Below, in pieces: positions 24,313 through 36,103 of a DNA stretch of 64,000 nucleotides. The notes under the pieces were generated by a model that saw only the letters and a program-made list of their open reading frames with translations, was not told the origin of the DNA and ran no database searches. Position numbers and translations under genes: made by a program. The DNA lies in NCBI RefSeq assembly GCF_030272615.1, contig NC_081405.1, forward strand, positions 568,787,095-568,851,094. The letters run 5' to 3'. Source of the stretch: Cryptomeria japonica (Eukaryota > Streptophyta > Pinopsida > Cupressales > Cupressaceae). Position 1 is the stretch's first letter, and each line of letters begins with the position of its first letter.

Positions 24313-26429
24313 AGCCTCTTATGATACATCCATACTCTCATCAGCTGGTTGATTTTCAGTTGTTACTACTGGTGGAGTGTCTTGAGGTGGTGGGGGTAGA
24401 TTATCAGTTATCTTTAAGCTTGGAGGTCCACCAACCTTCCCTTTTCCTTTATCTTTGTCCTTTTGATAAACTTTGATTGGCTTGGGGTTTCTATACTCTT
24501 CTTGTTTTTCCTTCTCAACAAGAAATATATCCCATCCATTTGCAGTTTCCTCTGCAACCTCATTTATTCTTCCAACCATTAGTGCAATATGCCAGTGTGT
24601 AGTAGAGAATGTTGACTGGTTAGCTTCTACAATTAGATCATCTATTTCCTCTGGTGAGTTAACTGGGTAGACAACAAGTAATTTTTCAATTTTTATTTTC
24701 TTGTCAAGCTCTACCACAACTTGTCTTCTTGCTTCCAATCTCTTGAATAGTTCATTAGGTAGTTCATCTACAACTTGCATTAAGAACTTCTTGTAGATAT
24801 CCAAATGTAAAATAACACTATTTTCAACCTTTTCTTTATCATCAACTGATAGTGAGTCATATAGTTTGTTGATGTTTTTGAGTTTTCCTTCTTCTGTGAT
24901 TTCATCTAACATTCTATCAATTGGAGCAATATTTTGTTGAGTCTTTTTCTTTGGTGTCAACTTCTTCTTCTTAGGAGTTGTTTCTTGACCAGAGACCTCA
25001 CTGCCTATTGTTTTTGCCTAGTTCTTCTAGGTGAAGGTTCTCTTTTCCTTACAACTCTTTTAAATGCTGCAGGCATATCACTCTCTGAAGAAGTGGCTAC
25101 TGGTGAAAGGTGAGTTTTAGGTTGTAGTGCATCCAACTCATCTTCAGTGATACTAGTTTGTTTCACTACATCTTCTTTGATAGCCTTAGCTTGTCTTGAA
25201 CCTCTCCTCACAGTTGCTTCTACTTTCTTTACTCTCTTTTTGGATTGAATTTGACTTTCAATGGTTTCTGCACTACCAAATATTTCTTCCTTAGGTTCCT
25301 TGGGTGCTTCCATAAGGGCTTTTGCATATGTCTCAATGATCTGGTTATCAGTCTCATAACCTATTTCAGTAACCGAGATTGTTCTTGGGATAACTGCTTC
25401 CATCTAGATCTAATCCTTCTTAATTACAAAACATATGTCATCCTTGTATTTATTCACAATTCCCTGTGACAATCTGACTTTTGTGTTCATTCTGGCCTTT
25501 AGTGCTAGAAAATACTCATTGATATTCTTTTCTTTGTTTTTACCCATGTTGTTTAATAACTCAGATAACTGTTTCCCTACCGGTATGTCAAATCCAAGGT
25601 TTTTGTTACCTATACCGGGAACCTATTTTGTTATATGTAGCATCAGACATACAAGTAAATTGCCAAACCTAAATGTCCCTTTCTTATCTTTCTTGATCTT
25701 TCCTAGATTATCAATCAATTCATCTTTTAGCCATTCACATACATCAATTTTCACATTTTCTTTAACCATGTCATGAGCACATTTTATGCATAAGCTGGAA
25801 ACTGAGTTTAGTCAGTTTGCATGTGTGGTTTTGTATCCTAAAATCATGCTAATAAATCTCATCATGCTAATAAATCTCACATTTATGTCAGTCACATCAT
25901 TAACCCTCAAGGACCTTTTGTCGGATGTTGCACTTGTTAGGTTCATTACTAGGTCATTTGAGACCTTCTTTGTCTTGTTTGGTCTGTTACTGGTGGAGGG
26001 TAACCTTGTTACAACTTTCACAGCTTCCTTGGTAATTTTATGAACCGAATCTAGCCAAAAGAATGCACCATGTACCCTGCTCAATACTATCCTAATAACT
26101 TCATTGGGGAAATTCGGAATGCTGAGGATTTCAGTGAATCCTAGGGTTTTAATAATTTGGTGTTTGGGTTTTACATTACCGGAATCATCACAGATAACAT
26201 TTTTGTACATGTTCTTAATTTCTTCATCTCCTAATTATTCTATATGGCAATGGATATAAATTCTAGGGTCTTCTGCATAAACTACTCCTTTGGGAATTTG
26301 GGAAAAAGCACCAATATTATCATCTTTCTTTGCTATCTCAGGAACTAATTGAAATACGGGCCTAGGGCACTTGATCACTTCCACTAGAGTAGGGTTTGCT
26401 ATGATTTCAGGTATAGAAGAGGATGCCAT
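24313..26429 (-). pseudogene. Element B ORF2: conserved protein of unknown function (N-terminal part)
   Basis: It starts MASSSIPE at 26,429. It stays in one frame, with stops, to about 25,005, then shifts for 24,960-24,319; element C then interrupts it and it resumes at 12,325. It shares motifs and order with element C ORF2: RIYIHCHIE / LG.EEIK near the start, VLSRVHGAFFWLDSVHKITKE, a KKVSNDLV/SLRVNDVTD block, KYKDDICF, and AVIPRTISVTEIGYETD. It then continues into a Lys/Arg/Ser-rich tail (KRVVRKREPSPRRTRQK) and a helical part with DELPNELFKRL. A duplication of about 15 bp near 25,845-25,875 repeats RFISM. No pol motif. The basic tail looks like a nuclear-localisation or nucleic-acid-binding segment (inference). 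Confidence 0.6.
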
Positions 26430-26804
26430 GATTATAAATACCTTTTTCTGCCTTTTGAAAGATTGATTGCTGAAATGCCTTGCTTCTTTGCTCGAAGTGC
26501 CTTAACTCTAGAAATTTCATGCTCTTCGAATGTTTGAATGCTCGGTGAAGTAAAATGGAGTCAAAAACACTAATTTATAATGTCAATCTGCCAACTACCA
26601 CATTTCATGCATGCCGGTTAAGTAGTCACTTAACTTTATTTGCCGGTATAGAAGTAATTTCTACTTTTCACCATCAACTAAGGGAATAATACCATATTTC
26701 ACATTGATTGCTAAACCCTCAAAGAAATTTCTCCAATTTGATGAAGAGACTCCTATTGGTGGAGGAGTATTCCTATCCACATTCAATTCTGATTTCCTAA
26801 TCCA

Positions 26805-27846
26805 TTATTTTGAAAATTCATGCTTAACTTCTTCAAATTTTTCTTTTCCTTTCAAGCTAGGACCTTTGTTGTTTGCCAGTGAGGACTTTCTTCTATAGAA
26901 TTTAGCAATATGCCCAATTTTGTTACATGCATAACAAGTCACATTATTTTTCTGAATAGCCTTTCTATAACCTATGCTAGTTTGTGTTCTGCATTGATTA
27001 GATAAGTTTCCAAATCTTTCACAAACATAACATCTTACATTCATTCTGCAATTTTTCAGAGTTATGACCAATTTTGTTGCATTTTGAACATTGACTAGTG
27101 TTCTGATAACTTCTAGATCTACATTGATTTGCTTTATGACCATACTTATCATAGTTAAAGCATTTTCCATTGAATTTATAAGCAGTAGGTTGTCTTACCG
27201 GTTTGCTATAATCTTGTGTGTTTGCAGTACCAGAGCTTTCACCAACTTCAAAGCCAATTCAACAAGTGTCACCTTTAGGTTTCTAATTTTTCAACAAGTC
27301 ACCAAGTTCTTCTGAGCTTTTTTTGAATTTATCTTTGTGCTAATTTGTAGTATCCAGTCTTCTTTCTAGGATTTCTTTCTGTCTCATAAATTCATTGGAG
27401 TCATTCTATGTATGCATTAGATCTGTCTTTAACAAATCATTTTCATAGCTAGGTCTGGTGTTCTCATTTGCTGCATCACTTAGTCTTCTAGTCAAATCTT
27501 CTTCATTCTTCTTTCTATCTTCAATTTCCTTACAAAATCTCATAGTCATATCCTGCATCTCATTCCTTGTTTTCATGTTCTCTTCTTTCTATTATTAAGA
27601 GTTTCTTTTTCATCATCCTCAATTTGCATCTTTTCACAGAGTTCTCTTCTCCTATTTCTTGTAGTGGTAAGATTTTCTTGAAGTTCTTTCCTAATTTTCC
27701 TTTAGATCATCTTCATGTTTGATATTTTTCAATTTTTCTGTATCAAAATCTGAGAGAGCTGCTTCTAGTTGCTTCATCAAATTTTCCATCTCTACTGGTG
27801 TCAAGATCTTCCTCAAGCTATTAGGCTTCTAAAAATAGAGGACCAA
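26805..27846 (-). pseudogene. Element B Gag-like protein: coiled coil and degenerate zinc knuckles
   Basis: It lies directly downstream of the PBS. 27,300-27,840 is a heavily broken, Lys/Glu-rich, probably coiled-coil stretch. 26,880-27,190 holds four knuckle remnants: CFNYDKYGHKANQC (second Cys to Tyr), CSKCNKIGHNSEKL (last Cys lost), CYVCERFGNLSNQC (His to Asn) and CYACNKIGHIAKFY (last Cys to Tyr). Every knuckle has lost one metal ligand, so this copy could not form normal zinc knuckles. The layout parallels element C's Gag-like protein. The stretch 26,430-26,804 has no recognisable domain. Confidence 0.6.
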
Positions 27847-27860
27847 GCTCTGATACCAAT
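27847..27860 (-). other. Element B primer-binding site
   Basis: Minus-strand ATTGGTATCAGAGC follows the LTR end CTAACA with no gap. It is a perfect tRNA-iMet-type Copia PBS. Confidence 0.88.
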
Positions 27861-28669
27861 TGTTAGGATTCCCACAAATACTAAGAGGGGGGGATGAATC
27901 AGTATCTGACTGGTTGAGTGAATTTCTTAACTTAAAATATGTAGAGCAAATTAAAACTGTGTACCGGTAAACAGAAAGTAATGCAATAAAAATAGATAGA
28001 AACAACCACATGAAAAACACACCATAACACAATGGTTTAATGAGGAAACCTGGTGTGGGAAAAGCCTCAGTGGGATTTGCAACCCACAATATTCACTTAC
28101 TGGCCAATAAGCGAATATTACTGCTACAAGAGGGGCCTGCACATGTAGGAAGGCCAAGTGCCTAGAGCTCACTACTCGAAATGGAAGTCTCACTGACTTA
28201 TGAAATGGATTATATAAATCCAATGACTTGTGCTTCTTCAAAATAGCATCTACTATGCCAGATCCAGTACCAGTTTATAGCTCTTCTTTTTACATAAACC
28301 CTTAACCTATAATTTGCATAATAGGTCTGCCTTATTTTACCTAATTACATTCATCCATAATAATCCTACATCTTTTTAATGTTCTACAATGAACTCTCTT
28401 ATATAAGAGTCATTTTACATCTTGCCAAGTCGGCTTACAATGTTTTTACAATAATAAACAAAATACATTATCAATAAAATTTCTATCGGCTTCCTGTGCC
28501 AATATGCTTCCTTTCACTGCTAGTGCTAGTGGTTAGAGTGTTAGTGTAGAGTTTGATCATGCTAGTGCTGGTGAATTGCCTTGCCAATGTCATAGGATTG
28601 TAAGGTTGCCATCAATGACAAAACCTTCAATCACTTACAATGTCTCATTGGAGTGTGTATTTGCCAACA
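27861..28669 (-). repeat. Element B 5' LTR (809 bp)
   Basis: Pair of 10,151-10,933, with ends TGTTAGGATT and TTTGCCAACA. Near the PBS side it holds the actaagaggggggg...tgaatcagtat stretch that has counterparts in every Copia-like LTR of this window. Confidence 0.9.
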
Positions 28670-28674
28670 AGAGC

Positions 28675-29527
28675 TACCCTGTTAAGGGATTTTCCAACTG
28701 TTGAGGTGGTTAGAGATCAACAGGTATTACAATGATTTGGTAACAACACTTAATGCTAATGCAGATCCACTTTAGCTCCTCTTCATCTTCTGCAATTACA
28801 CTATGTAGGTATCACTTCTCTCCTTTGGTCTAGCAAGAATCACGTATCTCTTCATTTGGATACACACACAACTTTTGCTAACAACTTCAGAAAGAAACAC
28901 AACATTGACCTTATAGGAAATAGATAGGTCGGTAGCATAAACCCTAAACCCTAAACCTGTTAGGTTAAGCAATTCAAATGGTTCAATCTTGACCGTTGAG
29001 CACATTGCATTAAATGAAACAGTCTTGAATCAATCTCAAGACGTTCTCCATCGTTCATTTTCCACCGCTTTCATGGCAGCTGATAATCCATCACATGTTT
29101 TTCACCATTTATAGACTTCGCACATTTTTGAGGTAGATAGGAACAATATCCTTCATGCAAGATCCTTCATGCACACAAGGCTGACATGGCAACATGATCT
29201 GTTCTTTGTTACAATGCTAACTCATCACACAAAGTCACTAGTTGAGTCACACAGGCTTGAAGCACTTGAACCGGAAACCTTGAAGTTGAGACTACCAACT
29301 GGTAGTCATACAAAGCTTCCATGTACGGGTTCCCTTATCAACATGTCAGTTCACCTTTAATAGACACACCACTTCACTTTGGCACATATACCGGTTCACA
29401 AAGTTATACCGGTTCTCACATATACCGGTTCTTGGTAACATACTAGTTCTCTCTTCTTCAACATATTGACATCAATGACAACATACAATGTCATCATGTC
29501 CTCATACTAGTTCACATAATGCCAACA
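28675..29527 (-). repeat. Element A 3' LTR, upstream part
   Basis: The rest of the LTR begun at 9,505-10,150. It ends at 29,527 (plus-strand GCCAACA), directly before the PPT. It includes a telomere-like aaaccctaaaccctaaacc at 28,939-28,957, also present in the 5' LTR (34,778-34,800). Confidence 0.9.
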
Positions 29528-29539
29528 ATCTCCCCCTTT
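29528..29539 (-). other. Element A polypurine tract
   Basis: Minus-strand AAAGGGGGAGAT abuts TGTTGGC, the LTR start. Three further purine-rich tracts on the same strand lie upstream, near 29,585, 29,625 and 29,685. Confidence 0.85.
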
Positions 29540-29772
29540 GGCATTGATTGCAATATACAAAGATATCTCTTCGCTTAACATCTTCTCCCCCAATTTTTGC
29601 AGATATCTTTTCCACCTCACTTCTTCTCCCCCTTTGACAACCATGCCAAAGTGGAGGCACAAGCTTCTCTATTCTATTATGCTGCTCCCCTTGAGGAGTA
29701 GCATCCTTCAGCACATCAATCTTGAAGAAAAAATTGACTATGCAATACTTGACTGATGTGGAGCATATACCT

Positions 29773-32700
29773 TTAGTTTAGCTCTTGAAGGGGCAGCACC
29801 ACTAACTCACCTCTTAAGTACATAAATGTAGCCTTTGGGAGAGGCTTGGTGAATATGTTTTCTAACTGCTCCTTACTGGAAACATGTTCCAATGCAATCT
29901 CTTTGTTCTGAACTTTCCCTCAAGAAATGATACTTAAGCTCAAAGTGCTTGGTTCTAGAATGTAAAAATAGATTCTTAGAAATATTGATAGCAATTATGT
30001 TATCACAAAATATGCTTACTGGTTTAGATACAGGAACTTTGAAGCCATTCAATACATGCTTCATCCAAATAGTCTGGGTGCAATTCATAAAAGCTACAAC
30101 ATACTCCGCTTCTATTGTAGACTAAGAGATACAACTCTGCTTCTTACTCATCCATGAGACCAGTCTACCACCAAGAAAGAATGCACCACCATTTGTGCTC
30201 TTCCAGTCATCCACATTACCAGACCAATTAGCATCTGTGAATACTTTCAAGTTGAAATCATTGCTATAAGGATACCACAATCCATAGTCAATAGTTCCCT
30301 TTAGATTTATAAGTATCCGCTTGATTGCAACCAAGTGGGATTCTCTTAGACTTTTTTGGAACCTTGCAGTAATGCCAACTACATGTGCAATATCCGGTCT
30401 GCTATGCACTACATAATGCAACTTACCAATCATTGATCGGTATTCCTTCTCATCAACCAATGCTGAGTCATCCTCTTTGGATAGTTTACAACCGGTCAGC
30501 ATCAGTGTACCAACCGGTTTGCTATCTTCCATGCCAAAGGTCTTCAACACCTCTTTGACATACTTGGACTGAGTGAAAAAGATTCCATCTTTCATCTATT
30601 GAATTTGCAGTCCAATGAAGAACTTAATCTCCCCTATGTGTGACATCTCAAACTCTTTCTTCATCTCATTTGCAAACTCATGACTCATCTTGTCATGTCC
30701 ACCAAAGATAATGTCATCAACAAATACCTCACAGATCAAGATTTGATCTCCTTTAGATTTCAAGTAGATATTGCTATCTTCACTTGTTCTCTCAAATCCA
30801 ATCTTCAGAAGATGGGAGTATAGGCATTCATACCATGCTCTAGGTGCCTGCTTTAGACCATATAAGGCTTTCTGTAGCCTACACACCATGTCACTATCTT
30901 CAGATAGGAAAAACCCATCTGGTTGCTCTATATACACCTCCTCTTCAAGTACTCCATTTAGAAATGCAAATTTTACATCCATTTGATATACTTTGAATCC
31001 TTTAAAAGCTGCATATGCAAGAAGCATACAAACTCCTTCCAATCTGGCTACTGGAGCAAAGGTTTCTCCATAGTCTTCTCCTTCTTCTTGAGCATATCCT
31101 TTGTATACTAGTCTGGCTTTGTTCCTTACCACTGTGCCATCCTCATTTAGCTTGTTTTTGAAAACCCATTTGGTACCAATGACATTTTTATGCTCCGGTC
31201 TAGGTACCAAAGACCATGTACCATTCTTCTCTATTTGGTCAAGTTCCTCCTCCATTGCCTTGATCGAGTCTTCATCTTTATGTGCCTCTTTGAATGATTT
31301 AGGCTCAAATTCAGAGATCATACAAGAATTTTCTTTGACCTTTCTTCTTGTAAGGATTCCTGCATCCTTATCTCCTATGATCTGCTTTGGATCATGATTC
31401 AGTTTGACATATCAAGGAATTCTCTTGACCAATTCTTCCTTCTTTTCTTCTTCATCCTCATCTTCATCAGCATCAACATCTACCGGTGTGGGGACATTGT
31501 TACTAGTACTTGGCTGATTAGCAATTGGTTCCTAGAAGGTTACTATTGGTTCATTTCTTACTTTCTTACTATCGGTTTCCTTAGGTTTTCTAGAGTTTTC
31601 ATCAACTCTAACATTGATGCTTTCAACAATTCTCTGAGTCCTATTGTTGAAACATTTGAGAGCTTTTCTCTTGGTGGAATATCTTAGGAATATTCCTTCA
31701 TCACATTTTGCATTGAACTTGCTCTGATGTTCACTCCTCTTGATATAATATTTTCTACCAAACATTCTAAAGTAGCTTAAAACTAGTGTCTTACCGGTCC
31801 AATACTCATAAGGATTCTTATCTTTTCCTTTCTTGATGAGTACCCAATTCATTGTGTATACTGCAGTGCTCACTGCTTCTCTCCAAAAGGTGTGAGCAAT
31901 GTTTCCTTGGATCAACATGGTTCTAGTTGCTTCAACCATAGTCCGATTGTTTCTCTCTACTAAGCCATTTTGTTGTGGAGTCCGGGGGGCAGACAGTTGC
32001 CTCTTGATGTTGTTCTCTTCATAATATTTGTTGAATTCACTAAAAGTGAACTCTCCTCCTTGATCAGTTCTAAGGCATTTGATTCTTCTGCCACTTTCCT
32101 TTTCTACCAATGCTTCGAAAGCTTTGAACTTTCCAAAAGCTTCAGACTCATCCTTCAAGAATGTGACCCACATCATTCTTGAGCAATCATCAGTTAGAAT
32201 CATGAAATACCTATCTTCCTACACACTCCTAGTTTTCATAGGACCACACAAATCAGTATGCATAAGATGATATAAATTGTCTGCAGTGAAAGATTTACCT
32301 TTGAAAGTTGAGGAAGACATTTTCCCCAGTTGATATTCCCTGCACAAAGGATTTTCTAGTTTGCTCAGCACCGGCAATCCTCTGACTGCCTTGGTCTTAT
32401 TGGCCTTCACAATGTTACCAAGATTTACATGGTAGAGTCTCCTATGCCATATCTAGCTATCATCAAACTTAGCCATAAGATAGGTACTGATATTTGCATT
32501 CAGCTAAAATAGGTTACCTTAGGTCTGCATACCGATGGCCACCAATTCACCATTCTTTCCTTTGATTCTGCACACTCCATTCTTGAATTTCAGAGTGAGT
32601 CCACTGTCATTTAGCTGGGCAACACTCAAAAGGTTGTGTCTGAGACCATCAACCCAATACACATTGTCAGCACTACTCTTTCCATTCAGGGAGATGGACC

Positions 32701-33835
32701 CTCTGCCTTTGACCATACATGGTGCATCATTACTAAAGAGAACCACACCACCATCATACTTTTCCGAAGATAGAAACTTGCTCCAGTCACCAGTCATATG
32801 GTGAGAGTAGCCATTGTCAATAATCCACTCATCTGAATTATCAAAGTGGGAGACAAGAGCCTTCTTGTCTGACATATCTTCCTTTACTCCAACAAACACA
32901 ATATCATCTCTGACACCTTCATCAACTGCAACAAAATAGTTTCTCTAGTTTCCTCCTTTGAATTTCTTGAACCTCTCTGGTTTGTCCTTGTTGTCACCAT
33001 TAGGACAGTTTATAGAAATATGTCCTATCCAGTTATAAGAGAAGCATTTTAAAGGAAGTTTACCTCTATATTTACCGATTCCCTTTGGAAGTCTCTTAGC
33101 AAGAAGAGCTTCAAATTCAATCAGAATCTCCTCATCATTCATTTGTCTGCTCTGTTTTGGTTCACCGCTGGTGCTTACTTCTTTGCCTTTTCTATATGGT
33201 GTAACTGATGCTTTAAATGCTGATTCAGTCTTCTACATACTACCATCAAAATTATTTAGCTCATAAGCAGTCAACTTTGCAATGATGGAGTCTAGGGATA
33301 CCTTAGTCTTGTCTATTGACCTAAACTCTTGAATAGCTGCCACCCTTATTGCATAGACTGGTAATAAGGATCTCAAAACTTTTCTTACAACCGTGGAGTC
33401 TTCTATTTTTCCTCCTACACTCTTGATGTCTCCAACAATGGTTTTGATTCTTATTCCATATTGTTGAATGGTCTCTCCTTCAACCATCCGCATGTCTTCA
33501 AACTTAACCCTAAGGCTTTCTTCTTTAGCCTGTTTTACATGCTCATCTCCACCATAGATATTTTCAAGAGTATCCCATACTTCTTTGGGATTTACTTTAT
33601 CTTTGACATCAATGAACTCAATGTCAGATAAACTACTAATTAGGGCTTCCATGACTTGCCCATTCTCCTGCATCTCTCTCTTGTGGTCATCGGTAAGAGT
33701 ACCGGTAGGGGCAAAATAAGCATTATCAACATAGCTCTAGTGTTGAGCACCCATGCTTTTGATGTATATCTTCATTCTGTCTTTCCATATATTGAAATTA
33801 TCTCTGTTAAACTTTGGGCCTTCCCTCTTCATCAT
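29773..33835 (-). pseudogene. Element A gag-pol polyprotein (Copia)
   Basis: From ATG 33,835 essentially one frame holds the whole polyprotein, with about eleven in-frame stops and one frameshift near 29,918, ending at 29,773-29,775. Order: Gag (33,835-33,150); zinc knuckle CFSYNWIGHISINC (second Cys to Tyr); protease with DNG where DSG is expected (WIIDNGYSHHMTGD, 32,800); GAG-pre-integrase and integrase (32,410-31,600; D at LTDD, D in RTDQGGEFT, E in NGLVERNNRT); RT (31,321-30,596; [37 protein letters not shown]); RNase H (30,595-29,900; FTDANWSGN, STIEAEYV). The protease Asp-Ser-Gly change and the knuckle change alone would disable it. Order PR-IN-RT-RH is diagnostic of Copia. Stops mostly replace Gln, Trp or Arg codons. 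Confidence 0.92.
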
Positions 33836-33892
33836 TACTGTAGGATCTTTTCCTCAAGTAGTTAAGCTTATAACACAGAGGACCTAGAGGAC

Positions 33893-33906
33893 GCTTTGAT
33901 ACCAAT
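33893..33906 (-). other. Element A primer-binding site
   Basis: Minus-strand ATTGGTATCAAAGC follows the LTR end GCTATCA. One base differs from the tRNA-iMet-type consensus seen in B and E. Confidence 0.82.
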
Positions 33907-35370
33907 TGATAGCTCAATGATGAACAGATAGTACCAAACCAGTACTCAAAGAGGGGGGTGAATCAATACAGACAAAAACACAATCCTAAAACCGGTTAGT
34001 CAGTAGACACTGTGCTTTGGTAGACAAATAGTAACACTAGTCTTAAATAGAGTACAACCACCAAAACCCAGAATAGCAGAGACAAGCATAAACTGGTTGA
34101 CACTTATCTTTTCATACAATCTAATACTTCATTTCCATTTCACCTTAGTACATGAACAAGTAATTTGTCATCAAACATATATAAACAACTATATCAACAT
34201 GATTTACCTTTAGACACAAATCACTTAAACCATCATATGAATAACACCACACATGACACACATATTTTTCACGTGGAAGCCCAACTTGGAAAAACCACAG
34301 TGGGGATGAATACCAACAAGCTATTTTGAACTCTTTAGAAGTCCACTCTATTAGGAGCGTAGGCCGGTTAAAGACTTATTACAACAGGTTCTGTTAGGAA
34401 CCGATCCTGCTAGGGATCACTCAGTTAAGGGATGGCTAAGATACCCGGTTAAGGGTTAAACCCTATTAAAGGTTACCTTGTTAGAGAATTTCAAGAACTC
34501 AATGAATTTGAGTCACCCTAGTTAGAGCTACCCTATTAAGGGATTTCCCAACTATTGAGGTGGTTAGAGATCAATAGGTATTGCAATGATCTGGTAACAA
34601 CACTCAATGCCAATGTAGATCTGCTTTAGCTCCTCTTCACCTTCTGCAGGTATCACTTCTCTCCTCTGGTCTAGCAAGAATCACATATCTCTTCATTTGG
34701 ATACACACAGACAACTTTTGCCAACAACTTTAGAAAGGAACACAACATCGACCTTATAGGAAACAAATAGGTCGGTACCCTAAACCCTAAACCCTAAACC
34801 TGTTAGGTTAAGCAATTCAAACTGTTCAATCCTGACCATTGAGCACATTGCATTAAATGCAATAGTCTTGCACCAATCTCAAGATGTTCTCCATTGTTCA
34901 TTTTCCACCACTTTCATGGCGTTTGATAACCCATCGCGTGTTTTCACCGTTTACAAACTTCACACATTTACAAGGTAGATAGGAACAATCTCCTTCATGC
35001 AAGATCCTTCACGCGCATAAGGCTGACTTTGGCAACACTATCTGTTCTTCGTTACAGTGCTAACTCATCACACAAAGTCACCGATTGAGTCACATAGGCT
35101 TGAAGCACTTCAACCGAAAACCCTAAAGTTGAGACTACCAACCAATAGTCATACAAAGCTTCCATGTACCGGTTCCCATATCAACATGCCAGTTCACCTT
35201 GAACAAACACATGACCTCACTTTGGCACATATACCAGTTCACAAAGTTATACGAATTCTCACATATACCAGTTCTTTTTAACATACCGGTTCTCTCTTCT
35301 TCAGCATAATGACATCAATGACAACATACAATGTCATCATGTCCTCATACTAGTTTATGTAATGTGAATG
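33907..35370 (-). repeat. Element A 5' LTR (1,464 bp)
   Basis: Pair of the split 3' LTR. The outer 21 bp differ from the 3' LTR at seven positions, all but one transitions, including loss of the terminal TG. The following cattg is the TSD. Confidence 0.88.
34778..34800 (-). promoter_or_regulatory. Telomere-like (telo-box) motif in the A LTR
   Basis: Three direct CCCTAAA units on the plus strand, also present (two and a half units) in the 3' LTR at 28,939-28,957. AAACCCTAA is a known plant promoter motif (telo box). Whether it works in this LTR is unknown. Confidence 0.4.
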
Positions 35371-35375
35371 CATTG

Positions 35376-36098
35376 TACATTGCTGACTCCAATCATTGTA
35401 TTTTTAATAAAATTTTAAATAATTCAATCATCATATATCAATACTATGTGGGCTGGTATGTATAAGGAAGTTGGTCATCATAGACATCCCATGAGGCTCT
35501 CTAGGACTTGTTTCTCATTAACCATACCACTCTTCATCTCTTAATATATTACATACTTTGCAAGATACTCAAGCGATAAGAAGCTCCAATAAAAATTGCA
35601 TTTAGGATCATGATGGCCTCACAAGCCGGCCCAAATAAATTATTCATAGTTAGTTCTAAACATCTTAATTCTTATCACAAATGTACTCAACCCCAATTCT
35701 AGTTTCAACAAATACCTTGATATGTATGCTTAGTGGCCTTGGGCCCAATATTTCCTTCATCAATAATATCTTTATCAAACAATTGAGCTTGATAATGATT
35801 TCTTTGACATCAATGAGTGCATTCAGAGTGCATCCACAAGTGAGTGGTCTTGTTATTCAATTCCAATTGAGTAAGAAATCAAGTATCTTTAACATAGTGA
35901 AGAAGAGATCTTAAGTCGAGCATTCAACTTAGTATCCATGATCCAGTTTGTGTTTCATCCATGAGTAAAGATATGCATGAAATCCTATCAATAAACATCA
36001 ACCTTTCATGGAGATTCATGGTAAGAATATCATAAAAAAGGTATAATTTGTCACTTAGCATTTCCTTAAGTTTATTAACCTCAACCTTATTAAGGGAA
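35376..36098. other. Older flanking sequence between elements A and E
   Basis: Before the insertions, this segment continued directly from 9,504 on its left and into 45,151 on its right. It is AT-rich with stops in all frames. I recognise no protein or repeat family; one minus-strand frame at 35,924-36,118 is open by chance as far as I can tell. Confidence 0.5.
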
Positions 36099-36103
36099 CA
36101 CTC

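Larger units (their letters stand above)
10151..28669 (-). mobile_element. Element B: non-autonomous Copia-like LTR element
   Basis: It begins TGTTAAGATT and ends TTTGCCAACA on the plus strand, with the TSD agagc at 10,146-10,150 and 28,670-28,674, and interrupts A's 3' LTR. LTRs are 27,861-28,669 (5') and 10,151-10,933 (3'); PBS 27,847-27,860; PPT 10,934-10,945. Without element C the internal region is about 4.9 kb and encodes a decayed zinc-knuckle Gag-like protein and a second ORF. No RT, RNase H, integrase or clear protease was seen. PPT and LTR start match those of A, E and F, which suggests mobilisation in trans by such elements (inference). Confidence 0.85.
9505..35370 (-). mobile_element. 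Element A: Ty1/Copia retrotransposon carrying nested B and C
   Basis: It is flanked by the TSD cattg at 9,500-9,504 and 35,371-35,375. The 5' LTR is 33,907-35,370, the PBS 33,893-33,906, gag-pol 29,773-33,835 and the PPT 29,528-29,539. The 3' LTR is split by element B into 9,505-10,150 and 28,675-29,527. Without B and one copy of B's TSD, A is about 7.34 kb. The 5' LTR outer end has lost the canonical TG (it reads CATT where the 3' LTR reads TGTT). Domain order PR-IN-RT-RNase H is Copia. Confidence 0.9.
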
